Assembly: GCF_036840915.1 (NCBI RefSeq)
Contig: NZ_CP085725.1
Span: 62,001 to 126,000 of the forward strand
From: Flavobacterium hankyongi
Lineage (GTDB): Bacteria; Bacteroidota; Bacteroidia; Flavobacteriales; Flavobacteriaceae
Direction: 5' to 3'
DNA: 64,000 nucleotides
The position numbers were made by a program, and so were the translations under genes. Below, piece by piece: positions 56,479 to 63,159 of the stretch. The notes below the pieces were generated by a model. That model searched no databases and was not told the origin of the DNA. It saw only the letters and a list, made by a program, of their open reading frames with translations. Numbering within the stretch: position 1 is the stretch's first letter; each line of letters starts with the position of its first letter.

Positions 56479-56521
56479 TGATGAAAATCAAGTAGTCTGT
56501 CCTTTCCAAAAAAATTTTGTT

Positions 56522-57496
56522 ATGAGTAAAGATAAAAAAACATTTGGTATTGACATCAGTAAAGATACATTTGATGTTGTAGATTGTTCAGGTAATTATT
56601 ATCAATTCTCTAACAATTTAAAAGACTTTTTAAAGTTTTTGAAATTGTTGGATGCCACTTCCCATTGTGTTATGGAGGCAACGGGTTATTATCATTATCA
56701 ATTGGCATATTTTTTAGTAGATCATCATATTGCAGTATCGGTAGAAAATCCGTTATCGATAAAGCGCTTTATTCAAATGAAACTGAGTAGGGTAAAGACG
56801 GATAAATCAGATGCTAAGATGATTTGTTTGTATGGTCAGCAACAAGAGCTTCCCTTATGGTTTGGTTATTCAAAATACCAGACACAGTGTTTGCAAATGT
56901 TGAGATTATTAGACACTTATACCAAGCAAAGTGCTGCTTTAAAGAATAAAATACAAGCAGAGGAGGTATTGGGTAATCCTTGTAAAATAGTGGTTAGTTC
57001 ATTAAAGAAGATTCTAAAACATTTACAAAAAGAGATTGGTTTGCTAGAAGCAGAGTTGTTGGTTTTGGTCAAATCAGAACAACAAGAGATGTTGACTAAG
57101 GTAGAGAGTATTCCAGGAATTGGACGTAAAACAGCGATGATGCTTTTAGTTTTAACAGATGGTTTTAAACGTTTTGAGGACAGTTCACAATTGTGTTCAT
57201 TTTGTGGTTTAACTCCAGTAATTAGGCAGTCAGGAAGTAGTATAAAAGGAAAGGTTAGGATAAGTAAAGTTGGTAATTCCAAACTCAGAAATTTACTGTT
57301 TATGTGCAGTTTTACTGCTTGTAAATGCAATAAAGCTTGTAGGGAACTTTATGAACGAATAGTTAACAAAGGAAAAAGCAAGAAACTAGCTTTAATAGCG
57401 GTATGCAACAAGCTTTTAAAACAAGCATTTGCAATAGCAAAGTCAGGAGTAGAGTACAATGAAAACTATAGAAGTAAACTAGTAGTTAAAAACTAA
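56522..57496 (+). CDS. IS110-family transposase (DEDD recombinase)
   Basis: 324 residues, identical in protein sequence to copy 2; intact catalytic residues D11, E52, D94, D97 and serines near 237-240. Confidence 0.95.
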   Translation: MSKDKKTFGIDISKDTFDVVDCSGNYYQFSNNLKDFLKFLKLLDATSHCVMEATGYYHYQLAYFLVDHHIAVSVENPLSIKRFIQMKLSRVKTDKSDAKMICLYGQQQELPLWFGYSKYQTQCLQMLRLLDTYTKQSAALKNKIQAEEVLGNPCKIVVSSLKKILKHLQKEIGLLEAELLVLVKSEQQEMLTKVESIPGIGRKTAMMLLVLTDGFKRFEDSSQLCSFCGLTPVIRQSGSSIKGKVRISKVGNSKLRNLLFMCSFTACKCNKACRELYERIVNKGKSKKLALIAVCNKLLKQAFAIAKSGVEYNENYRSKLVVKN

Positions 57497-57624
57497 AAAT
57501 AAATCATTTTTTATTTGTTTTTAAGCACAGTTCTTTGTTAACCGCTGCTACTTATTTCATTTTTAAACAAGTTGATTTGAAGATTGTTTTTAGTGTAAAT
57601 ATAAAGGAAGATTGTTTTGTTATG

Positions 57625-57632
57625 TATATTTG
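57625..57632 (+). promoter_or_regulatory. -7 box for the plus-strand cassette gene
   Basis: TATATTTG followed by C, a full TAnnTTTGC match, 24 bases before the ATG at 57656. No good -33 box at the standard distance. Confidence 0.5.
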
Positions 57633-57655
57633 CAATCTATTAAAAACCAATATTA

Positions 57656-58225
57656 ATGAATAGGAGAGAAAGAAGAAATAGAATCTTTAGACCACAACAG
57701 CAAGGTGAAGTTGTAGTAGATTCTGAAGCTTGGCACGAGAATTGCTCTTCTAATAATGTAAGACATCATACTAATTTTGTTGAAACACTTCAAGTAGAGT
57801 TTTGGTATGATAAACATTACTGGGATAGGTTACACAAGGGTGATGGCGATGGAGAAAGAGAAGGTATAGAGTTTGAATTTGTTGAGCCACTAGTTATTAA
57901 GTCATATAAGTATCTAATGTATTATGCTTTAAAACATAGGGATTTATTATTTGTCAATCATCCACCACCTAAAGATAGAAGGAGAAATTTAAGAGTTGTA
58001 TTAAGACAAAAGTTTGATGATAAAGAAACACTAAATGTAGTAGTTGAATATCACTTTATTAGTTTAAATAAACTTGAAGTAACTATCGTTACTGCAATGA
58101 GTAAAGAAGGATTTAATTTAGGTGATAATCAATATGCAATAGAGTTTATAGATGATGATTCAACTCTTTATCGACTTGTTAATTCTAAAGTTGTTGAAGT
58201 GGATAGTTATAGAGCAGAAGAATAA
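57656..58225 (+). CDS. Hypothetical protein, read against the array direction
   Basis: 189 residues, soluble, Arg-rich N-terminus (NRRERRNRIFRPQQQG), several aromatic pairs and GDGDGEREG. No known domain. It is the only array gene on the plus strand besides the transposases. It has its own -7 box and its own terminator, so it does not rely on transcription of the array. Codon use looks ordinary for the window. Confidence 0.6.
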   Translation: MNRRERRNRIFRPQQQGEVVVDSEAWHENCSSNNVRHHTNFVETLQVEFWYDKHYWDRLHKGDGDGEREGIEFEFVEPLVIKSYKYLMYYALKHRDLLFVNHPPPKDRRRNLRVVLRQKFDDKETLNVVVEYHFISLNKLEVTIVTAMSKEGFNLGDNQYAIEFIDDDSTLYRLVNSKVVEVDSYRAEE

Positions 58226-58375
58226 GAAACTTATAACGATAGAAAAAAATTATTCATATGTGTAATACTATAAGATAATAGTATAGATAATATAGTAGTT
58301 AATTATACAGTTGTTTTACATTTGTATTATCAAATAAGAATATTAATCCTGCGGGACGTTATACGATAATGAGAT

Positions 58376-58427
58376 AGGGTTAAAATCTGGACAGCCTGAA
58401 AAAGGCAGGGTTTAAATCTGGTCAGTC
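58376..58427 (+). repeat. Imperfect tandem repeat
   Basis: GGGTTAAAATCTGGACAGCCT (about 58377-58397) is repeated as GGGTTTAAATCTGGTCAGTCT (about 58408-58428), separated by about ten bases, just before the terminator at 58440. Apart from this, the 300 bases after the plus-strand gene show no further gene. Confidence 0.5.
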
Positions 58428-58439
58428 TCAATAATAAGA

Positions 58440-58468
58440 AGCCTCATAGAAATATGAGGTTTTTTTAT
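58440..58468 (+). terminator. Terminator of the plus-strand cassette gene
   Basis: GCCTCATAGAAATATGAGGTTTTTTTA: stem CCTCATA/TATGAGG followed by seven T. Confidence 0.8.
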
Positions 58469-58542
58469 TTTAGGAACTAACATATAATTGTAGTGTTTTC
58501 TTTTAATCAAAAATATTTTAAGCGTCTCGTTTTTTGGTAGTT

Positions 58543-58678
58543 GCGGTTAACGTTTTGCAGCTTGGCGAAGTGGCGGATTTCGAAGCACTTACTTTCAATT
58601 TAGCACTAATGTTTATTAGAAATCCAAATGTTCAATTTAGCACTGAACCCGCCATTTTGCCAAACTGCTGTTGTGCGA
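58543..58678 (-). repeat. attC-like site 10
   Basis: Left GCGGTTAACGTTTTGCAGCTTGG, right TGCCAAACTGCTGTTGTGCG, with bases outside the core private to each neighbour. Arms GCAGCTTGGCGAAGTGGCGG and, reversed, GCAGTTTGGCAAAATGGCGG. Right core GTTGTGCGA matches the reversed left end of site 11, then again after a one-base gap (CGCCCTT with CACCCTT). Confidence 0.8.
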
Positions 58679-58697
58679 TCGCCCTTTTTTATTCCGT

Positions 58698-60101
58698 TCA
58701 TTTTTTCAAATATATTTCATCTCTCACATAGCTGTTATTCAGCCAAAAGCAATGTTTTGTGTATTCATTTTCTTTTGTCAATTTATCTTTTTTAGGTAAC
58801 GAATATGTGTCGGAAGCATCTTTTGCGTGAGGTCGAACGTGTGATATTTTACTAAATTCTTTGTTTGGAAAATTAGTTTCACGACTTACTTTTCCATTTT
58901 TGTCTGTTTTGAAACCTTTTACTATTTCTCCCTTTGCAACGATTTGTTGTGTTTTTGTCCAAACTTTTTCAACTTCTAGCAAATCTGTATAAGGCATATT
59001 CCAAAATTTCACTTTTCGTAAAACCAATTTTTCGTTTTCAAATTGAAAGAATACAAACAAAAATTTATGTTCTAAAATGTCTTTAAAATCAGAGTTTTCC
59101 CAATCTTCATTTACGATTTCTTCGTACTTGAATGTTGGAAAAGAAATGTCTTCTTTTGGCAAATTATTTTCTTTTAAGCGAACAGTTTTTACAATAATTT
59201 CTGCTTTTTCAAATTCTTCAATTTCTTTGTCAAGAGAAATTCCAAGAATTGATTTTGTCAAGTTTGCATAAAAACTTTTTGCTTTTGTGTTGATTTCAAT
59301 TTTCAAACTTTTCACAATTTCCTCTTGTGTTTTTCCGTAATATGGTTTGAATTTTGAAATTACAATTTCTTCAATTGTCTGTTTTTTTGCAACAGCAACC
59401 GATGAAATTAATTTACCATAAATTTCCGTTGGTTCATTTGCAATTGATGCAATTATATGATTAACATAACCTTGCTTAAATGAATATGCTCTTTGTTTTG
59501 CAGGAATTTCAGAAAAAGGTTGTTTTCTTACCGATGAAGCGTTTGCACCTTTGGTGCAAGCTCCAAGATAAAAAGTGTCGCCTTCCGAAAGTTCGTGTGC
59601 TTTTCCGTCAGCAATTTTTTTAGTGATTGTTTCCCAATCTTTCTTGATGATTTCTAAATCTGTTGATGGAAAACTCCATTCGTCAACCAACTTTATAATT
59701 AAATCCAAAATGTCGTAACCAGCTTGATGCAAATAGAAAATCAAAAGAATGCTTGCATTCTTTTTAATGAAATCACTATTTTCAAAATTTTGGTTTACAA
59801 CATTAAAGTAATTGATGATGTTTAAAACCAATCGCTCTTTTGAACGATATTCATTATTTTTAAGTTGTTTTAGAGGCGAAGATTTTAACTCCATTCCAAT
59901 TTGAGCAAAATCGGCTTCTGCTGTTGAATTGGGTTCGTAACCAAAGTAAAATTTTTCTAAAACTTGTCCAAAATTTCCTTTACCTGAATAAGAATGCTCC
60001 AAAATTGTTGGGTCACAAACTTGGCGTAAAGATTTTCCTTTCAATTTTTTTGCGTACTCAATAACAGAGTTTTTGTCGCTCGGATTATACGGTAACTTCA
60101 T
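58698..60101 (-). CDS. Type II restriction endonuclease, Sau3AI/MutH family (cassette gene)
   Basis: 467 residues. N-terminal MutH-like nuclease: GQVLEKFYFGYEPNS (E50), AEADF (D64), MELK (E71, K73), then KERLVLNIINY, the spacing of D70/E77/K79 in E. coli MutH. The C-terminal half would be the second, allosteric MutH-like copy found in Sau3AI. The family cuts at GATC, so GATC specificity is the inference here. Overlaps the methyltransferase start by 17 bases. Confidence 0.88.
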   Translation of the reverse strand: MKLPYNPSDKNSVIEYAKKLKGKSLRQVCDPTILEHSYSGKGNFGQVLEKFYFGYEPNSTAEADFAQIGMELKSSPLKQLKNNEYRSKERLVLNIINYFNVVNQNFENSDFIKKNASILLIFYLHQAGYDILDLIIKLVDEWSFPSTDLEIIKKDWETITKKIADGKAHELSEGDTFYLGACTKGANASSVRKQPFSEIPAKQRAYSFKQGYVNHIIASIANEPTEIYGKLISSVAVAKKQTIEEIVISKFKPYYGKTQEEIVKSLKIEINTKAKSFYANLTKSILGISLDKEIEEFEKAEIIVKTVRLKENNLPKEDISFPTFKYEEIVNEDWENSDFKDILEHKFLFVFFQFENEKLVLRKVKFWNMPYTDLLEVEKVWTKTQQIVAKGEIVKGFKTDKNGKVSRETNFPNKEFSKISHVRPHAKDASDTYSLPKKDKLTKENEYTKHCFWLNNSYVRDEIYLKK

Positions 60102-61371
60102 TCTTTATTTTTTCTGTTAGAGCAATTCCTATTTTTTCTATGACACCAACAACCAAAGCATTTCCCATAAAAAACGCTCGTTTTGTGTCTGAAATTCCGT
60201 TTAATTTTGTGTGATCGTCCGGAAACATATTTAAACGCTCTAATTCTACTGGCGATAATCTTCTAAAACCTTTTGGCGTTTGAATAACATGTTTAAATCT
60301 TGATGCAGATTTTCCGCCTTCGCCTGTTATAATTGTTCGTGATGGTTTGTCTAATGGATCAGGAAAAATCATTCCACCTTCGCTATAATTGTACTCAAAA
60401 CCGTCTGCATTTTTACGCATTTCTTTTTTCGGACCTTTCAAATATTTCCATTTGTCAAGTTCTTCATTGCTGATATAAAATTCTTCGGTAACTTCTCCGT
60501 TTTGGATTAAGTCTTTTAAAATTGTAAATTTTCCCTCGTAATTTGGTTGTGTTTTTATGGTTGTAACATTTCCGTCAATCATCAATCCAGAGTTTTCAAA
60601 CATTCCTGTTTTTCCGTTTTTATTGAAGTTTTCCGAAATAGAAACAATGTCGCCTTTTAGTTTAAATTCTTTTGGGAATAGTTTGTTTTCGGTTGTTACA
60701 GGAAAAGAATTTGCCAACGTTCCGTCTTCCAAAATCCACTCGATTGGTTTAATGTTTTTAATGTTTTCGTAAATTTCGGTATTGTTTAAATATGCCAAAA
60801 TAAAAATTCTTCTTCGTCTTTGTGGCATTCCAAAATCAGCAGCATTTATTACTCGCCATTCTACAGCGTAACCTAATTCGTTTAAACTTTGAAGAATAAT
60901 TGCAAAATCTCGTCCACGTTGTCCTGATGGCGAAATTAAAAGTCTGTCCACGTTTTCAAGAAACAAGTACTTTGGTTTGTTTTCTTTTTCTGAAAGAATT
61001 TTGTGAATTGACCACCACAAAACGCCTTTTTTACCGATTAAACCTTTAGAATTTTTCAGTGTTGTTGCAACCGAATAATCTTGACAAGGAAAACCGCCAA
61101 CCAACAAATCGTGGTCGGGAATTTCAGAAACTTCAACGCTTGCAATATCTTTGTTGGAATGGTTGTCCATACCAAAACGATTTTCGTAAACAGCAGATGC
61201 GTGTTGAATTTTTGTTGAAGGTTCCCATTGATTGCTCCAAACAACTTCGTAAGGACTTTCAAATTTTTCTTTGTAATTTGAAGACGCAGATTTTCCGTTC
61301 CAGCCTTCTAATCCAAGTCTGAAACCGCCAACACCTGCAAACAATTCGACAACTTTTATTTTATTTTCCAT
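60085..61371 (-). CDS. DNA (cytosine-5) methyltransferase
   Basis: 428 residues. Motif I VVELFAGVGGFRLG, motif IV GGFPCQDYS (catalytic Cys96), motif VI FLENVDRLL, motif VIII NAADFGMPQRRRRIF, motif IX RLSPVELERLNMFPDDH and motif X FMGNALVVGVI. The region before motif IX is the target-recognition part. It protects host DNA from the adjacent nuclease; Sau3AI partners methylate the C of GATC. Confidence 0.95.
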   Translation of the reverse strand: MENKIKVVELFAGVGGFRLGLEGWNGKSASSNYKEKFESPYEVVWSNQWEPSTKIQHASAVYENRFGMDNHSNKDIASVEVSEIPDHDLLVGGFPCQDYSVATTLKNSKGLIGKKGVLWWSIHKILSEKENKPKYLFLENVDRLLISPSGQRGRDFAIILQSLNELGYAVEWRVINAADFGMPQRRRRIFILAYLNNTEIYENIKNIKPIEWILEDGTLANSFPVTTENKLFPKEFKLKGDIVSISENFNKNGKTGMFENSGLMIDGNVTTIKTQPNYEGKFTILKDLIQNGEVTEEFYISNEELDKWKYLKGPKKEMRKNADGFEYNYSEGGMIFPDPLDKPSRTIITGEGGKSASRFKHVIQTPKGFRRLSPVELERLNMFPDDHTKLNGISDTKRAFFMGNALVVGVIEKIGIALTEKIKNEVTV

Positions 61372-61687
61372 TGTTCACAGTTTTTAGGTATTTTACTTTT
61401 TCTTCAGCAACTTTTAGGATTTCAATGTCCGCTTCTTCGTCTAAAATTTTATAAGCGATTTGGTCGCTTAAAAATTCAGTTTGCAATTCTTTTTTATCAA
61501 CATTAAAATATTCAGCTACTTGACTTATAATTAATTTTGTTGGTTGTCTTTCGTTGCGTTCAATTTTCGCAAGTAGGGAAGTGTCCATTTCCAAATTTTC
61601 AGCAACAGTTTTTAAAGTCTGTCCCGTTTCCTCTCTCAAACCTCTCAAAAGTTCGCCAAAAGATGTATGTTTTTTAATTGTAGTCAT
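61361..61687 (-). CDS. XRE-family controller-like regulator of the restriction-modification operon
   Basis: About 108 residues from the ATG at 61687, chosen because the longer start at 61714 would lie upstream of the -7 box. HTH: FGELLRGLREETGQTLKTVAENLEMDTSLLAKIERNERQPTKLIISQVAEYF (about 8-58). The C-terminal half (ILDEEADIEILKVAEEKVKYL) is acidic. Overlaps the methyltransferase start by 11 bases; order regulator-methyltransferase-nuclease ensures that protection comes first. Confidence 0.85.
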   Translation of the reverse strand: MTTIKKHTSFGELLRGLREETGQTLKTVAENLEMDTSLLAKIERNERQPTKLIISQVAEYFNVDKKELQTEFLSDQIAYKILDEEADIEILKVAEEKVKYLKTVNNGK

Positions 61688-61743
61688 TTGGTCATATTTT
61701 GTCCAAAGATACAATTATTTTTAAAATGGACAAATAAAGTCCA
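61687..61743 (-). promoter_or_regulatory. Promoter with two operator-like palindromes for the restriction-modification operon
   Basis: On the minus strand TTTG (61731-61734), 19 bases, TATCTTTG (61704-61711): an ideal Bacteroidota promoter. TGGAC...GTCCA (61727-61743) covers the -33 box, and TTTGG...CCAAA (61687-61707) overlaps the -7 box and start. Both share GGAC/GTCC-like half-sites and probably bind the XRE regulator. Confidence 0.7.
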
Positions 61744-61791
61744 AAATATTTTCGGAAGTTTGGTTTTTGCGGTCAGTTCGGCAAGGGTGTC

Positions 61792-61926
61792 GCACAACGT
61801 CCCCTTGCTACAAGAGGTTTGGGATTAAATAAAGCCTTATTTTCGGATTTGCCAAAACATTCCAAATACAAGACCATTTTTAAATTAAACCAATTGCCCA
61901 AATCTCTTGTAGCAAGTGTTAGTAGC
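61792..61926 (-). repeat. attC-like site 11
   Basis: Left GCACAACGTCCCCTTGCTACAAG, right CTCTTGTAGCAAGTGTTAGTAG (top strand). Arms CTTGCTACAAGAGGTTTGGG and, reversed, CTTGCTACAAGAGATTTGGG agree at 19 of 20, the best stem of the set. Right core GTTAGTAGCTGGTTAT matches the reversed left end of site 12 at 15 of 16. Middle related to site 8. Confidence 0.85.
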
Positions 61927-62299
61927 TGGTTATTTTGACCGAAATTATGAATTTAACCGCAAACTTTTCACGCTTCTGTTGGCAAATTCCAATTTTCAAG
62001 TTTCGCTTTTTGGTTCGTAATTTTCGGCTTATTATTTTTTGCTTTTCTGTTTTTTCGGTTTCTACTTTTCGATTCCAATTTTCCAGTTTCTGCTTTTCCA
62101 GTTTCTGTTAGCAAATCCAACTTTCACGTTTCTGATATTCACATTCCAATTTTACTTTTCGGTTTAGAATTTTCAGCGCAACGCTTTTTAGTTTTCTGCT
62201 TTTCAAAATCCAATTTTCACGCTTCTGCTTTGTAAGTTTCTGCGAAAACAAATGTTTATTCCTAATTATTTTTATCTGCGTAATTTCGGTATAACTAGC
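61927..62299. other. Cassette without a recognisable gene
   Basis: 373 bases between attC-like sites 11 and 12 with matching cassette ends but no credible ORF. Made of degenerate pyrimidine-rich units resembling AATCCAATTTTCACGCTTCTG and CAGTTTCTGCTTTT, seen around 61966, 62085, 62120 and 62206. Could encode an RNA, be a decayed gene or be a repeat-driven spacer. Confidence 0.6.
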
Positions 62300-62433
62300 T
62301 ACTAACGTTTCGGCGCTTGGCGTCAGTTGCGAGCTTCGGAACTGATTATTTTCTTTTAAAGTTAATATTTCTTGCGAAATGTAAACGTGAATTTACTACA
62401 AATTTCGCAATTGTGCCAAACGCTTGTTAGCAG
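62300..62433 (-). repeat. attC-like site 12
   Basis: Left TACTAACGTTTCGGCGCTTGG, right GTGCCAAACGCTTGTTAGCAG. Arms GCGCTTGGCGtCAGTTGCGA and, reversed, GCGTTTGGCACAATTGCGA, with one extra base. Right core GTTAGCAGTAGTGAT matches the reversed left end of site 13 at 14 of 15. Middle shared with sites 2 and 7. Confidence 0.85.
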
Positions 62434-62443
62434 TAGTGATATT

Positions 62444-62968
62444 TTATTTAAGTTCAATTCCGTTATACAAACCTTTTTCGTCATCTATTTTTCCGTTGCA
62501 TCTTAAATTTTTCGCTTCGCTTATTAAGTTTAGTGGTTTTTCAAATTTCATTCCGCTACTTATTTCTGCATTTAAGTATAATTTATTTTCCTTTTTTAAA
62601 AGTTTGAGATTGTATTCATAAAAATCATTGTCATTCGTACAAAATTGTCTGAATTGAAAGTAATATTTATTGTCATAGATTAGCAAGAAATCATTTTCGC
62701 CGTATTCAGTTTTTGCTCTTCCATTAGATTTTCCGTCAAATACAATTTTCGCAGACTTATCATTGAAAATTTCGGCGTCATTTTCTCTGTTTATTGTATA
62801 GTAACCTTGATAAATTTTTACCTTTTCAACGTCAATTTCGTTTTCCGTTTCAACATTAATTGAAGTTAGTTCTATTATTTTTATTCTCTGATTTATTTTA
62901 AAAAATAAGAAAGTCGAAATAAGAATTATGCTTAAAATTAAAAACCATTTTTTTGCTTTTTTATTCAT
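62444..62968 (-). CDS. Membrane-anchored hypothetical protein (cassette gene)
   Basis: 174 residues from ATG 62968. The frame extends to 63049, but those 27 residues are encoded by attC-like site 13 and are rejected. One N-terminal membrane helix (KKWFLILSIILISTFLFF), then a soluble domain (VKIYQGYYTINRENDAEIFN...FRQFCTNDNDFYEYNLKLL). No family recognised. Confidence 0.6.
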   Translation of the reverse strand: MNKKAKKWFLILSIILISTFLFFKINQRIKIIELTSINVETENEIDVEKVKIYQGYYTINRENDAEIFNDKSAKIVFDGKSNGRAKTEYGENDFLLIYDNKYYFQFRQFCTNDNDFYEYNLKLLKKENKLYLNAEISSGMKFEKPLNLISEAKNLRCNGKIDDEKGLYNGIELK

Positions 62969-63002
62969 AATTACTTTTTTAAGATGTGCGTCAAAATCAT
63001 TA

Positions 63003-63136
63003 CTGCTAACGTTTTGGGGCTTTGCGTTCGGGCGGGTTTCGGAGCACAAAGTTTCATTTTTTACTAAAGTTTAATAGTAGCACAAAGCTACAAGTTTGCA
63101 CGTCAGCCCGCCTGACGCAAAACCCGTGTTATAGGC
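63003..63136 (-). repeat. attC-like site 13
   Basis: Left CTGCTAACGTTTTGGGGCTTTG, right GCAAAACCCGTGTTATAGGCGG. Arms CTTTGCGtTCGGGCGGG and, reversed, TTTTGCGTCAGGCGGG, with one extra base. Contains TAGCTTTG on the minus strand (63083-63090). Its partner core lies right of the window. Confidence 0.8.
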
Positions 63137-63159
63137 GGTTTTTCTTTGTCCGTCCACCA

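Larger units (their letters stand above)
56313..57536 (+). mobile_element. IS110-family insertion sequence, copy 3
   Basis: Third 1,224-bp copy, same orientation and same target position. Only the flanking cassette sequences distinguish it from copy 2 at the level I can compare by eye. Confidence 0.9.

Noticed and set aside
49452..57330. Three identical 137-residue ORFs antisense to the transposases (49452, 54296, 56917)
   Set aside because: They are shadows of the conserved transposase reading frame; they have no start signals and no independent family resemblance.
62969..63049. N-terminal extension of the 62444 gene
   Set aside because: Those 27 residues are encoded by attC-like site 13; the internal ATG at 62968 starts directly at a membrane anchor.
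45741..63136. Repeats considered as a CRISPR array
   Set aside because: The repeats are about 135 bp, imperfect, spaced 0.4-3 kb apart and separated by genes; no cas genes are nearby.
45741..63136. Repeats considered as REP/BIME-type or MITE-like palindromes
   Set aside because: Plain dispersed palindromes would not have ends that match the next repeat rather than themselves, with sequence private to each gene unit. The integron-cassette reading explains this better, though without an integrase it is not proven.
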